A stretch of DNA of 19,177 bases, from NCBI GenBank assembly GCA_002720285.1, contig PBHT01000050.1, positions 1 to 19,177 of the forward strand, written 5' to 3'. This document shows positions 1 through 9,524 of this stretch, piece by piece (the stretch's first letter is position 1; the number at the start of each line of letters is the position of its first letter). The notes below the pieces were generated by a model. It worked only from the letters and a program-made list of their open reading frames with translations. It was not told where the DNA came from and did not search any database. Made by a program: the position numbers and the translations under genes. This stretch comes from Acidobacteriota bacterium. GTDB lineage: Bacteria; Acidobacteriota; Vicinamibacteria; Vicinamibacterales; UBA823.

Positions 1-935
1 TGGACTCCCGCGCGCACGGAAAAATTGTGGTGTACAACGTGCCCTTTACGACGTATGCCCAAACAGTACGCTACCGGACGACTGGTGCATGGCGTGCAGC
101 TCGCCATGGAGCAGTCGCCAGCCTGGTTCGGTCAGTAGGACCACGTGGAGCCCGGACGCCACACACTGGTGCAGTGAACTACACTGAGACAGACTCACGC
201 ATCCCCGCCGCGGCAATCACCGTTGAAGATGCAGAACTATTACAGCGGATGCAGGACCGGGGAACGCCCGGCTGGGTACACCTAGAAATGAACGCTCGCC
301 TTCTTCCCGACGCCGAATCAGCTAACGTTGTCGGGGAAATTCTCGGATGGGAGCGGCCTGAGGAGGTAGTCGTCGTCGGTGGCCACATCGATTCGTGGGA
401 CGTGGGTACTGGCTCTACCGACGATGGTGGTGGCTGTATCGTGACTTGGGAGGCACTGCGAATCATTAATCAACTAGGACTGAGGCCACGCAGGACACTA
501 CGTGTGGTGCTCTGGACGAACGAGGAGAACGGACTTCGCGGCGCCACCGCTTATCGTGATCGCTATGACAAGCAGCTTGCCGATCACATCATGATGCTGG
601 AGTCCGATTCAGGAGTATCCCGACCAAGAGGATTCCTGTTCACCGGCAACCCTCGTGGGCGCGAAACAGTTGGAGCGATTGCGTCACTCCTCCGCGGCAT
701 CGACGCCCATCGGATCGGTCCAAACGGTGGAGGCGCCGACATCGGTCCCAGTGTCCGGGCGGCTAACATCCCGAGTATGTCACTCGACGTTGACAGTTCG
801 AACTACTTCACAATCCACCACACCCCCGCCGACACTATGGACAAGATCGACCCAACTGAAGTGGCGCAAAATGTGGCAGCCATCGCGGTGATGGCTTATG
901 TCGTGGCGGATTTGCCTGACAGGCTCGGTCGTTAA
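1..935 (+). CDS. M28 family zinc peptidase (carboxypeptidase Q-like), 5' truncated
   Basis: This is the C-terminal part of a co-catalytic two-zinc exopeptidase; the reading frame is open to the left edge, so the true start and any signal peptide lie outside. Numbering from the first Met at 27, residues 1-80 look like the end of the PA-type inserted domain. The M28 catalytic core follows: GGHIDSWD (His120), the bridging Asp132 in STDDGGG, the base/ligand pair Glu166-Glu167 in WTNEENG, Asp194 in LESDSG, and His264/His265 in IHHTPADT. All expected metal ligands are present, so it should be active. Relatives of this type are usually exported and trim di- and oligopeptides; that role is inferred from family. 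The gene converges on yqgE with a 40-base gap and no obvious terminator hairpin. Family is certain, exact substrate is not. Confidence 0.9.
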   Translation, partial: DSRAHGKIVVYNVPFTTYAQTVRYRTTGAWRAARHGAVASLVRSVGPRGARTPHTGAVNYTETDSRIPAAAITVEDAELLQRMQDRGTPGWVHLEMNARLLPDAESANVVGEILGWERPEEVVVVGGHIDSWDVGTGSTDDGGGCIVTWEALRIINQLGLRPRRTLRVVLWTNEENGLRGATAYRDRYDKQLADHIMMLESDSGVSRPRGFLFTGNPRGRETVGAIASLLRGIDAHRIGPNGGGADIGPSVRAANIPSMSLDVDSSNYFTIHHTPADTMDKIDPTEVAQNVAAIAVMAYVVADLPDRLGR

Positions 936-975
936 TCGTCTGTCGGAAAGAATTTTGAAACGCGTCTGGGCATTT

Positions 976-1566
976 TCAGTGCACACCATGGCCCATCTGT
1001 AGTGCTGACGGATCCGCACCGAGCCCATGTAGTGCTTGTTCCCACATCTGATGGGGATCACTGCTGAAAACAAGGTCGGGGTCGACCTCAACCGTGAGCC
1101 ACGATGACGCCGCCAGCTCGGCCTCCAACTGTCCGGGGCCCCATCCAGCGTAACCCGTCAGTAACCTAGCGGGCGTATCAGCCTTTGCCTCGAGTAGCCG
1201 GCGCAATAAGTCAACCGAAGCCGATAGGTAGACACCGTTACACACCCGCACAGCCTCGGATGCGCCTAGCCCTTCACCAAGCAGAATCCAGCCTCGCTGT
1301 GGCTCAATCGGGCCGCCAATCCACAAGCGAAGCGCATTGTGCTCACTTGGTTTCGGGTTTAGTCCGATGACATCGGCGGCGGGGGTCTCGGTGGGACGAT
1401 TCAGCACCAGTCCGAACGCACCCTCAGTGCCGTGCTCACAGAGAAGAATGACGGAGCGCTCAAAATTTGGGTCTAGGAGTTGCGGCATCGACAACAGAAG
1501 CGTCGGCGCCAACGAATGGTCTCGCGAACCGCTTTCTTCCATTACTTGCTCAGAAAGTTTGCTCAT
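976..1566 (-). CDS. yqgE: YqgE/AlgH family protein (UPF0301)
   Basis: A 196-residue cytoplasmic protein of the YqgE/AlgH family, whose molecular function is not settled; in Pseudomonas AlgH was named for an effect on alginate regulation. The family hallmarks are clear. The N-terminal part carries LLLSMPQLLDPNFERSVILL and then EGAFGLVLNRPT, the middle has WIGGPIEPQRGWILL, and the C-terminal part has LLTGYAGWGPGQLEAELA. Length matches the family (about 185-200). It starts with ATG 36 bases after the end of queG and is probably the last gene of the minus-strand block. An alternative ATG eight codons in would also give a plausible N-terminus. No Shine-Dalgarno sequence is obvious. Confidence 0.93.
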   Translation of the reverse strand: MSKLSEQVMEESGSRDHSLAPTLLLSMPQLLDPNFERSVILLCEHGTEGAFGLVLNRPTETPAADVIGLNPKPSEHNALRLWIGGPIEPQRGWILLGEGLGASEAVRVCNGVYLSASVDLLRRLLEAKADTPARLLTGYAGWGPGQLEAELAASSWLTVEVDPDLVFSSDPHQMWEQALHGLGADPSALQMGHGVH

Positions 1567-1602
1567 GGGGAACGTTACCCTGAGACAACGACTAAAATCG
1601 TA

Positions 1603-2673
1603 TCAACCTTGGCTCGCCAGGGCCAGCTTTCGCTGCGCCCAGTCCACGTGCTCAGCGACCACTGGATCACGCACTGAGGGTATCCTATCCGTCTCGGCAC
1701 CGCTCATGGCTTGGTCAAGAGCGTCCCGGGCTTTTGCGTCGCCACTGTTACCTAGCGCGACAGCAAGGTTACGGCGCAGCCGTTTTACACCTGCTCGCTT
1801 CAGCGCAGAACCCTTTATCGCCACACGTAGCTCCGCATCCGACCGTGTCCAGAGATCGGTAAGACTTGGCCTATCGAATATGGCGCGTGGAGCCCAGGCA
1901 CCGTCATCCGACTTGGCCGGGGCACTGTTCCATGGACAGACATCCTGACAGATATCACATCCAAACACATGGTTCGTGAGGTCGTCACGCTGTGACTCCG
2001 GCACACCGTTTTTTAGCTCGATCGTCAGATAGGATAGACACTTGGTTGCATCGAGCACCCACGGTCTTGGAAGGGCTTCGGTGGGACACGCCTCGATGCA
2101 CAGAGTGCAATTTCCGCACTGGTCCAGCGCAGCTTCATCGGGTGGTAGGTCCAAACTACAAATGATTTCCGACAAGAACAGCCACGAGCCTTGCTCGGCG
2201 TTAATGAGACAGGTGTTTTTACCGATCCAACCAAGGCCGGCGTGTTGTGCGTAAACACGCTCCTGCACCGGACCTGTATCAACATAGGCCTTACCCTGAA
2301 ACGCTGCTCCAGCCCGTTCGGCCATCCATCGACACAACGCGTCAGTGCGTGCACCTATAACCTGGTGATAGTCATCACCCCAGGCATAACGCGCGATGCT
2401 TGCTTCGGTCGGTTTACCTGTTTCAATCGAGTACGGACGGTCGACATGATAAACCGTCGCTAGCATTACGACTGACCTAGCCGACGGCAGTACCGCGCGG
2501 ACATCCGAGCGCCGGTCGGCACTCCGTGTCATATACGACATCTCACCCGCGTATCCGTGATCAACCCATTCACGGAGAAAGCCTAGCTCTGGCAGACTCC
2601 CAACCGGAGCGATTCCACACAAATCGAAGCCCAGTTCGAGTGCCTGTGCCTTTATTTCAAGGGCGGTGATCAT
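1603..2673 (-). CDS. queG: epoxyqueuosine reductase QueG
   Basis: This enzyme catalyses the last step of queuosine synthesis, reducing epoxyqueuosine to queuosine in the wobble position of tRNAs with GUN anticodons, using cobalamin and two [4Fe-4S] clusters. With the start at 2673 the protein has 356 residues. The conserved Asp132 lies in VDTGPVQER and is followed by GLGWIGKNT. The cluster cysteines are Cys186/189/192/196 in a CxxCxxCxxxCP pattern and Cys239/242/246 in CxxCxxxCP, with Cys212 also present. A HEAT-like helical C-terminus (about 290-335) is expected in full-length QueG. The frame is open upstream to 2724, but that extension runs into acnA and lacks family similarity, so the internal ATG, 25 bases after acnA ends, is preferred. 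It sits between acnA and yqgE on the same strand. Confidence 0.95.
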   Translation of the reverse strand: MITALEIKAQALELGFDLCGIAPVGSLPELGFLREWVDHGYAGEMSYMTRSADRRSDVRAVLPSARSVVMLATVYHVDRPYSIETGKPTEASIARYAWGDDYHQVIGARTDALCRWMAERAGAAFQGKAYVDTGPVQERVYAQHAGLGWIGKNTCLINAEQGSWLFLSEIICSLDLPPDEAALDQCGNCTLCIEACPTEALPRPWVLDATKCLSYLTIELKNGVPESQRDDLTNHVFGCDICQDVCPWNSAPAKSDDGAWAPRAIFDRPSLTDLWTRSDAELRVAIKGSALKRAGVKRLRRNLAVALGNSGDAKARDALDQAMSGAETDRIPSVRDPVVAEHVDWAQRKLALASQG

Positions 2674-2698
2674 CAGTGTGACATTAGTGCTTGTCGGT

Positions 2699-5362
2699 CT
2701 ATGGGCGACTCTGAGACATAACAATCTGACGGAGGACGTATGGCAGAATACCGCCGTGTTGGAACGCTACAAGTTCGTCAGGGGTATCAATCCTAATAAT
2801 GGCAGGAAATATCAATTCTTCACCACTGGCCCGCTGGACACGCACGTCGATTTGGCCACGTGGCGCGAGTTGGTTGACGATGCCTAGAAAATCGAACTTC
2901 TCTCTTCCGGTGAGGCCGAAGGACGATACCCCGCCACCTTCACTGAACTCCAGTGGGAGTACGCCCATATTGACAAGGTTGCTCCGATGAATCCGCTCAA
3001 AGCTCTCAGCGAGAACGACCCGTACGCCGAGCAATCGTGTACCTTTGGCAGCCCAGTCACGCGACGACCCCGAACCATACTCTTTCCCAGCCAGTACGAC
3101 TAGCGGCGTTCCAGCTTCACGATACTTAACAGCAGCATCGTAAATGGGCATCTGCTCATCCTCGGGTTGATATCGCGTCCACCCTCCTTCGGTACCAGGC
3201 GCTAGTTGATTGCGAAGTCGAATGTTGCCGAAAGTCCCGCGCATCATGACTTCGTGGTTGCCGCGCCGCGCACCATAGGAATTGAACTCGGACGGCGGTA
3301 CGCCCTGCTCGATCAAATATCGGCCGGCAGGGCTGTCACTGGCGATTGCACCGGCCGGTGAGATGTGATCGGTCGTTACGCTGTCAGCAAGCACAGCTAG
3401 TACTCGGGCCCCGCATATGTCTTCCAGTGGGGAGGGCTCGAGCATTAAATCTTCAAAAAACGGTGGGTGCCGAATGTAAGTCGACGTAGCGTCCCAAGCA
3501 AACTGGTCGCCCTCAGGCGACGGAAGGGCTTGCCAACGACTGTCGCCGACGAATACCGAGCGGTAACTCTTTGTGAACATCTCGGCCTTGACCGAAGCAC
3601 TCATACTCGTCTGAATTTCCTGTGAGGTCGGCCAGATGTCACTCAAGAAAACCTCTTGTCCGTTGGACCCCAGCCCAAGCGCTTCCCGAGTCAAGTCAAG
3701 GGTCATTCGACCAGCGAGCGCATAAGCAACGACTAGTGGAGGTGATGCTAGATAGTTCGCCCGTATTTGCTGCTGAATTCGCCCTTCGAAGTTCCGGTTT
3801 CCACTCAAGACAGACGCCACGACCAAATCACGCGCGGTGACGGTATCCGATACCTCCTTCGGCAAGGGACCGGAATTACCGATGCACGTCGTACACCCAT
3901 ACCCCACGAGATGGAATCCAAGATCTTCTAGATACTTTAGAAGGCCGGATTTCTTAAGGTACTCAGTCACCACCTGCGACCCAGGCGCAAGGCTTGTTTT
4001 GACCCATGGCTTAACCTTCAAGCCACGTTCAACCGCCTTCTTGGCAAGCAGCCCCGCCCCGATCAGCACACTGGGGTTTGAGGTGTTTGTGCAACTCGTG
4101 ATCGCGGCAACGACGACCGACCCATCCTCTAGTCCATCGCCAGTCGGGGTTGGGGACTGCCCTCGAATCTCGCTGAGCGCATTTGCGAACTCCGTCTTTG
4201 CCTGGCTAAGGGCTACCCGGTCCTGTGGTCGCTTCGGGCCCGCCAGGCTAGCTTCTACCGTTGCAAGATCGAGTTCAAGAGTGGTCGTGTACTCAGGATG
4301 ATTCGACGGATCGCGAAAGAGGCCTTGCGCCTTGGCGTATGCCTCGACCAGTGCTACATGCTCACTGTCTCGCCCGGTAAGCCGAAGGTAGTCCAGTGTC
4401 ATTTCGTCGATTGGGAAGACCGCAACTGTTGCACCGTATTCAGGCGCCATGTTACCCAACGTTGCACGATCGGCAATTGTCAGATGCTCAAGACCGGTTC
4501 CGAAAAATTCAACAAACTTCCCTACAACCCCATGCTGGCGAAGTCGCTCGGTAATGGTGAGCACGAGGTCCGTTGCGGTGATGCCTTCATTCAAACTGTT
4601 GGTTAATCGAAACCCAACTACTTCTGGAGTAAGCATTGATATCGGCTGCCCAAGCATCGCCGCCTCTGCTTCGATCCCGCCGACACCCCACCCGATCACA
4701 CCGAGCCCATTAACCATTGTGGTGTGTGAGTCCGTACCAACGAGTGTGTCTGGAAATGCGACGACCTGGCCGTCAATCGTCTCACAACAAACGACTCGCG
4801 CAAGGTATTCCAAGTTAACCTGATGCACGATTCCGGTTTCTGGCGGCACGACTTGGAAGTTTCCGAACGCGTTCTGTCCCCATCGGAGGAATGCATATCG
4901 CTCACGGTTGCGCTGATATTCAAGCTCAGCATTCAATAACAATGCATCGGGTCGTCCAAAATAGTCGACTTGGACGGAGTGATCGATCACAAGCTCAACC
5001 GGCTGTAGTGGATTAACACATCTTGGGTCACCGCCAAGCTTAGCTACTCCGTCACGGATCGCGGCAAGATCGACGACTGCCGGTACCCCCGTGAAGTCCT
5101 GCAGTAGCACCCGTGCCGGACTGAACGCAATGTCCTCTACTACTCCACCGGCTGGGTCCCATTGTGCGAGGGCAGCAATATCGTCTCCAGTCACCGCTCT
5201 ACCGTCCTCGTGCCGCAAAAGATTCTCCAAGAGAATCTTGAGTGAATATGGCAGATGGGACACAGAGGGAAATCCCGCTTGCTCGAGCTTGGCTAGACTG
5301 CAATAACGACTGGACTGGCCACTTATGGTCAAGTCAGCGAACGTTTCAAATGAGTTCTTCAC
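2699..5362 (-). CDS. acnA: aconitate hydratase A
   Basis: Aconitase interconverts citrate and isocitrate through cis-aconitate in the TCA cycle. The 887-residue length and motifs place it in the AcnA/IRP1 branch rather than AcnB. The three [4Fe-4S] ligands are Cys424 ([11 protein letters not shown]), Cys490 and Cys493 ([14 protein letters not shown]). Active-site stretches include [19 protein letters not shown] near 211-229, [13 protein letters not shown] near 660-671, and the C-terminal swivel motif [17 protein letters not shown] near 759-775. The start is GTG, 31 bases after lpxB ends, supported by a perfect AGGAGG at 5374-5379 (11 bases away). That is the strongest ribosome binding site I saw in the minus-strand block, fitting high expression of a central enzyme. 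No frameshift or missing residue is seen. Confidence 0.97.
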   Translation of the reverse strand: MKNSFETFADLTISGQSSRYCSLAKLEQAGFPSVSHLPYSLKILLENLLRHEDGRAVTGDDIAALAQWDPAGGVVEDIAFSPARVLLQDFTGVPAVVDLAAIRDGVAKLGGDPRCVNPLQPVELVIDHSVQVDYFGRPDALLLNAELEYQRNRERYAFLRWGQNAFGNFQVVPPETGIVHQVNLEYLARVVCCETIDGQVVAFPDTLVGTDSHTTMVNGLGVIGWGVGGIEAEAAMLGQPISMLTPEVVGFRLTNSLNEGITATDLVLTITERLRQHGVVGKFVEFFGTGLEHLTIADRATLGNMAPEYGATVAVFPIDEMTLDYLRLTGRDSEHVALVEAYAKAQGLFRDPSNHPEYTTTLELDLATVEASLAGPKRPQDRVALSQAKTEFANALSEIRGQSPTPTGDGLEDGSVVVAAITSCTNTSNPSVLIGAGLLAKKAVERGLKVKPWVKTSLAPGSQVVTEYLKKSGLLKYLEDLGFHLVGYGCTTCIGNSGPLPKEVSDTVTARDLVVASVLSGNRNFEGRIQQQIRANYLASPPLVVAYALAGRMTLDLTREALGLGSNGQEVFLSDIWPTSQEIQTSMSASVKAEMFTKSYRSVFVGDSRWQALPSPEGDQFAWDATSTYIRHPPFFEDLMLEPSPLEDICGARVLAVLADSVTTDHISPAGAIASDSPAGRYLIEQGVPPSEFNSYGARRGNHEVMMRGTFGNIRLRNQLAPGTEGGWTRYQPEDEQMPIYDAAVKYREAGTPLVVLAGKEYGSGSSRDWAAKGTRLLGVRVVLAESFERIHRSNLVNMGVLPLEFSEGGGVSSFGLTGREKFDFLGIVNQLAPRGQIDVRVQRASGEELIFPAIIRIDTPDELVAFQHGGILPYVLRQIVMSQSRP

Positions 5363-5373
5363 GCTGGCCTCGT

Positions 5374-5379
5374 CCTCCT
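5374..5379 (-). promoter_or_regulatory. strong Shine-Dalgarno site of acnA
   Basis: On the minus strand this reads AGGAGG, a perfect match to the anti-Shine-Dalgarno core, 11 bases before the GTG at 5362. It decides the start of acnA, since no ATG lies close by. Neighbouring genes (queG, yqgE, lpxB) lack such a site, so translation of aconitase may be set higher than that of its neighbours on a shared transcript; that last point is inference. Confidence 0.7.
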
Positions 5380-5393
5380 TCCCACCATTACTA

Positions 5394-6536
5394 TCATCTC
5401 GACCCCGACGCTACCTTTAACACCGCTTGTGCAGCACGGTGGCTCGCACCCGAACCACCAAGGCGCTCCCGCACAATTTGCAGCGATGCCTTCGTTTGAT
5501 TCATCCGATCGTGATCGGTGAGGTAGCCAACAATTTCTTCAGCGACCGCGCTGGCTGTGCAGCGCTCCTGAATCAACTCGGGCACAATCGGTCCGCCAGC
5601 AATCAGATTTACCATGCCGTAATTATCCACCTGTACGAATCGTCGACCGATTGCATAAGTCAGTGGCGATACGCGGTAAACAATGACCATCGGCCGACCG
5701 TGAATCGCCGCCTGAACCGTAGCGGTGCCTGAAGCGGTTGCAACTACGTCAGCGGCCGACAGGGCATCGTCAGTCCGTGCTTCAATGACCGCAGGACACC
5801 AGGGTTCACGCCGACCCATCAACGAACTGAACAACGAGTCCTCGAGATTGGGTGCTCGAGCAAGAATAAACTGCACTTCCGGTACGCGTGTCGCAGTTAT
5901 TCTGGCCGCCTCGAACAAGATTGGTAACAGGCGCCTCACCTCATTAGGCCGACTACCGGGAAGTAAAGTAACGGTTGGTGCCCTTGGTGCAAGACCCAAC
6001 TCGAGAAGTAACGTTGTTCTCGCTGTTCTTGATTCCGCCAAGTCGACGAGTGGGTGGCCAACGAACTCGACGGGAATACCAGCATTTCGATAGACCTCTT
6101 CCTCGAATGGAAAAATGACAAGCATGCGATCCACAAGTTGCTTGAGCGTCCGTAGCCGTCCACGACGCCAAGCCCAAACCTGGGGACTCACATAGTAAAC
6201 GACCGGTATCCCAAGCCGACGAGCGGCCGCCGCCAACCTGAAATTAAAGTCCGGGAAATCGACCGTCACTAGAACATCCGGTCGGTTCTTCTTCATGGTG
6301 TCGACCAGCCGTCGATACATCACTAGTGATCGCGGGAGGACAGCCAGAGCCTCGCTCAAGCCCGTTACGCTTAGGCCACGATAGTGACCAATAAGACGGG
6401 CGCCAGCTGCTGCCATCTGATCGCCACCAAGACCAAAGACCTGCACTCGGGAATCGAGCTTGACGAGCTCTGACGTCAGCGCACCGGCATAGATATCGCC
6501 TGACACTTCACCACACGAAATCAGCATCTTGGTCAT
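5394..6536 (-). CDS. lpxB: lipid-A-disaccharide synthase LpxB
   Basis: This GT19 glycosyltransferase joins UDP-2,3-diacylglucosamine to lipid X, making the lipid A disaccharide at the inner membrane. The 380-residue length is normal. The N-terminal [13 protein letters not shown] corresponds to the family's GE.SGD loop. [10 protein letters not shown] near 92-101 carries the conserved DFPDFN, followed by [12 protein letters not shown] near 116-127. [15 protein letters not shown] near 191-205 is the donor-side motif, and [20 protein letters not shown] is the C-terminal nucleotide-binding segment. It starts with ATG, 80 bases after the M16 gene ends. The usual lpxD-fabZ-lpxA neighbours are absent. 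Its presence is the main evidence in the window for a lipid A outer membrane. Confidence 0.96.
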   Translation of the reverse strand: MTKMLISCGEVSGDIYAGALTSELVKLDSRVQVFGLGGDQMAAAGARLIGHYRGLSVTGLSEALAVLPRSLVMYRRLVDTMKKNRPDVLVTVDFPDFNFRLAAAARRLGIPVVYYVSPQVWAWRRGRLRTLKQLVDRMLVIFPFEEEVYRNAGIPVEFVGHPLVDLAESRTARTTLLLELGLAPRAPTVTLLPGSRPNEVRRLLPILFEAARITATRVPEVQFILARAPNLEDSLFSSLMGRREPWCPAVIEARTDDALSAADVVATASGTATVQAAIHGRPMVIVYRVSPLTYAIGRRFVQVDNYGMVNLIAGGPIVPELIQERCTASAVAEEIVGYLTDHDRMNQTKASLQIVRERLGGSGASHRAAQAVLKVASGSR

Positions 6537-6616
6537 GAGAGGGTCACCGTGGGACGCCGCTTGGCATCATACGGACACTAAAGTAGGCGCGATAAGCCGC
6601 AAGGATGAGCGTCGAC

Positions 6617-8119
6617 TTATCTTGATAAACTCGATCCACTGCGGGTCAATCCGGTCGATGACAAGTCAAGGTCGGTCACCGGTACCCGCTCGATGTCTGT
6701 AAATCCGGCGATGGCTAGGTCATCAATGAACTCAGACGCATCGCCGACAAGCACGATGGACAGCCGGTCCGGCGTCAGAAATTTTCGAGACACGCGTTGG
6801 ATGTCATTCACCGTTACAGCCCCGACGCGTTCCCGGTAGGTCGCCAATTCACCAAGGTCTAAACCATAAAACACTACATTTAAAACTCGCAATGCGATGG
6901 CGTCGGGTGTTTCGAGTTCCAACGGGAAACTGCCAGACATGTAAGCCTGAACCCCAGACAGTTCACGCACACCGATCCGCTCCTGCCGCAACCGCCGGAA
7001 CTCCTCGATCATTAAGCCGAGCGCCTCAACCGTCGTCTCAGTTCGCGTAGCGGTCTGAGCCTCGACATCACCGATAAACTGCAGGGTATGCATGGACGCT
7101 TCTGCGCCATAAGTCAGTCCACGGTCACTCCGCAGCACGCGGTGCAGTCGGTTACTTCCCTCCCCACCGAGCACCCGAATCGCCATCTCAAGAGGCAAGT
7201 AATCAGGATGCTTCCGTGCTACTCCTACGTGACCCAGGCGAATCTCAGTCTGTACCGCTCCAGGTTTATCCACCACGATGAGCCGCCGCGTCGCTGGCGG
7301 CGGCTCGCTCAGCCGAAGAGGCTCGATTGGCCTCAGGGGCCAGTCCCCGAAGATGCGCTCAGTCGTATTGAAAGCGGTATCTGCGGTGAGGTCGCCGACG
7401 ATTGCCAGAATGCTGTTGTTCGGCGCGAAGTAAGTCTCGTGAAACGCATGGAGATCGTCCGAGGTAATCGTCGGAAGTGACTCGAGCGTTCCCGACTGTG
7501 GTCGACCGTACGGATGGAATCCGTAAACAAGACGATCGAACACAATACTGGCCAGATAGTCGGGATCCTCTAAACCCACCTGCAGCCCGGATACAATTTG
7601 TCGCCGTTGTCGCTCGATTTCCTCAACAGCGAATGCCGGGTGCCGGATAAGGTCACTCACGATTTCCATCACCAAATCGAAGCTGTCGTTCATGACAACT
7701 GCGTTCACGAAAGTGAGGTCGCTACCTGCACCCACACCTATTGACCCACCGATTGTATCGATGGTTTCGGCAATATCCTGCGCCGTTCGGCTGGTTGTAC
7801 CCTGGTCGAGTAACGCTCCGAGGAGACTCGCTAAACCCGACTTACCAGCCGGTTCATGCGCCGTACCGGCGCCCACGAGAAGCCGGACGCTCACAATAGG
7901 TTGTTCGTGATGCAGTACGACCACAACGCGCATGCCATTGTCGAGCGTGCGCACCTCATACGGGGGAAACTGGACTTCTGTCTGTGCCAACGGCGCCGGA
8001 GGGGATTCCACCGGCCACTCGGTCGGAGTCTGTGCAATAACCGTGACCGGAAGCAAGAGGCACGCGGCGCCCGTAGCAAGCCTGTTTACCACTCGTGCAA
8101 CCCGACTCACCGTTATCAA
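6617..8119 (-). CDS. exported M16 family protein, non-catalytic subunit (zinc motif lost)
   Basis: A 500-residue M16 (insulinase/processing-peptidase fold) protein with a signal peptide of about 29 residues (LLLPVTVIA, then QTP). Where active members have HxxEH it has GLASLLGALL: Ser98, Gly101 and Ala102 replace His, Glu and His, so it should bind no zinc. The second domain keeps the Arg/Tyr substrate-side motif (LRSDRGLTYGA), characteristic of the non-catalytic partner in split M16 enzymes. The start appears to be TTG, overlapping the TGA stop of the upstream M16 gene as TTGA, which suggests translational coupling. With that partner it probably forms a periplasmic heterodimer that degrades or processes peptides; the substrate is unknown. 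The family call is certain and the pairing is inferred from context. Confidence 0.93.
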   Translation of the reverse strand: MITVSRVARVVNRLATGAACLLLPVTVIAQTPTEWPVESPPAPLAQTEVQFPPYEVRTLDNGMRVVVVLHHEQPIVSVRLLVGAGTAHEPAGKSGLASLLGALLDQGTTSRTAQDIAETIDTIGGSIGVGAGSDLTFVNAVVMNDSFDLVMEIVSDLIRHPAFAVEEIERQRRQIVSGLQVGLEDPDYLASIVFDRLVYGFHPYGRPQSGTLESLPTITSDDLHAFHETYFAPNNSILAIVGDLTADTAFNTTERIFGDWPLRPIEPLRLSEPPPATRRLIVVDKPGAVQTEIRLGHVGVARKHPDYLPLEMAIRVLGGEGSNRLHRVLRSDRGLTYGAEASMHTLQFIGDVEAQTATRTETTVEALGLMIEEFRRLRQERIGVRELSGVQAYMSGSFPLELETPDAIALRVLNVVFYGLDLGELATYRERVGAVTVNDIQRVSRKFLTPDRLSIVLVGDASEFIDDLAIAGFTDIERVPVTDLDLSSTGLTRSGSSLSR

Positions 8120-9465
8120 TGGACGCCCCCAGGGAAGACCTCCCGAGGCATGATCGTGAGGATCAGGCGATTGTCGTCAGTAAAATAGGTCTGTGCAACG
8201 CGTTGCACGTCCTCAGCTGTAATGTTCATAAAGATGTCGAATTCGCCATCAGCCGTGGTGATATCGTCATGAATGACCGCGGCATGCGCAAGATGCATCG
8301 CCTTTTGCTGATTCGACGTCCGTCCGAGAATGTAGTCACGAGCGAACTGGTTCTTAACACGTTCTAACTCTCGCGGTGAAACCAACTCCGTTTTGAGTAA
8401 GTCAAGCTCCTCCCGAAGCGCCCGCTCCGCTGCGGCCGAAGGACGATCGGGTTGAACCAACGCAACGGCATAAAATAGGCTCGGGTCCTCGACAATTTCA
8501 CCCTGGCCGAACGCCGCCAAGGCGAGTTGGTCATCATAGACAAGCCTCCGATAGATCCGCGAACTCTGGCCATCCGAGAGAATCTTCGACGCGAAGTGAA
8601 GCGGATAGGAATCAGGATGGCCATCGAACGGAATCTTATGCACCACCACAACGGCAGCTAGCGGCCACGATTCCTCAAGTACCACTCGGCGCTCGTGCTC
8701 CCACGGCGGCTCCTGGGGGATGTCACGCGGAACGGCTTGTTTAGCAGCTGGCACCCGCCCAAAATACTGCGTCACTAGATCAAGCGCTGCCGAAGATTGG
8801 AAATCACCCACAACTACAAGGGTGGCATTACTCGGCACGTAGTAAGTCTCATAAAAGCTTCGCACATCCCCTATCGATGCCGCCTCGAGATCCGCCATGC
8901 TTCCAATGGTTGAATGTTTATACGGATGAACGGAATAAGCCTGGTCGTAAATAATTTCCGATAACCGGCCAAACGGTTGGTTATCCACACGCATCCGTCG
9001 TTCTTCTTTAACGATTTGACGTTCGGAGACCAATGCTTCTTCATCCACTTTGAGGCTCGCCATTCGGTCGGCCTCCATCCACAACACAAGCGGCAGGTAG
9101 TGTGCAGGTACCGTTTCCCAAAAAACCGTAGCGTCTTCGGTGGTGTAGGCGTTGCTCCGTCCGCCAACACTAGAGACCATCGACGTGTGCTGCTCAGCTT
9201 CGACATTCTTCGAACCGTTAAACATAAGGTGTTCAAATAGGTGGGCAAAACCGGTTAGCCCAGGCTGTTCGTTCTTTGAGCCGACGTGATACCAAAGTTC
9301 CACGTGAACAATCGGAGTCGAATGGTCCTCAGAAAGCACGACAGTCAACCCGTTGGGCAAAGTCGTTATCTCATACTGCAACTTTGGTGGGCGCGTGGCC
9401 GCCGTCAAGACACCGACACCGATGATCGCAACAACAGCGACGCATGTAGACAACCGTCTCTTCAT
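8116..9465 (-). CDS. exported M16 family zinc metallopeptidase, catalytic subunit
   Basis: A 449-residue M16 peptidase with a signal sequence of about 22 residues (AVVAIIGVGVLTAA). The inverted zinc motif is intact: His75-x-x-Glu78-His79 in GFAHLFEHLMFNG, with the third ligand at Glu155 in KEERRMR, 76 residues further on as expected. GGRSNAYTTEDATVFW near 101-116 is the usual follow-up motif. The C-terminal half lacks the Arg/Tyr motif found in the overlapping partner, so neither protein alone seems to hold the whole active site. It starts with ATG 59 bases after the barrel-protein gene ends; I see no clear ribosome binding site. The likely role is peptide degradation in the periplasm as one half of a heterodimer. 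Confidence 0.95.
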   Translation of the reverse strand: MKRRLSTCVAVVAIIGVGVLTAATRPPKLQYEITTLPNGLTVVLSEDHSTPIVHVELWYHVGSKNEQPGLTGFAHLFEHLMFNGSKNVEAEQHTSMVSSVGGRSNAYTTEDATVFWETVPAHYLPLVLWMEADRMASLKVDEEALVSERQIVKEERRMRVDNQPFGRLSEIIYDQAYSVHPYKHSTIGSMADLEAASIGDVRSFYETYYVPSNATLVVVGDFQSSAALDLVTQYFGRVPAAKQAVPRDIPQEPPWEHERRVVLEESWPLAAVVVVHKIPFDGHPDSYPLHFASKILSDGQSSRIYRRLVYDDQLALAAFGQGEIVEDPSLFYAVALVQPDRPSAAAERALREELDLLKTELVSPRELERVKNQFARDYILGRTSNQQKAMHLAHAAVIHDDITTADGEFDIFMNITAEDVQRVAQTYFTDDNRLILTIMPREVFPGGVH

Positions 9466-9524
9466 AACTATTGGTTCGATTATCGCACAGTCATACCCTG
9501 GATTCCGTTCGCAGGTGCAAGAAC

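Noticed and set aside
936..975. terminator between the convergent M28 gene and yqgE
   Set aside because: I could not find a stable GC-rich stem followed by a T-run on either strand.
1337..1948. 203-codon plus-strand frame opposite yqgE and queG
   Set aside because: It lies antisense to two well-recognised genes, spans the gap between them, and has a Ser/Arg/Pro-rich composition typical of a shadow frame.
2674..2724. 17-codon upstream extension of queG into acnA
   Set aside because: The extension overlaps the end of aconitase and does not look like QueG; the internal ATG gives the normal N-terminus.
3837..4301. 154-codon plus-strand frame within acnA
   Set aside because: It is fully antisense to the conserved aconitase core, with no recognisable motif.
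6617..8119. pseudogene call for the M16 gene lacking HxxEH
   Set aside because: The frame is intact over 500 residues, the signal peptide and Arg/Tyr motif are kept, and non-catalytic M16 partners are an established class.
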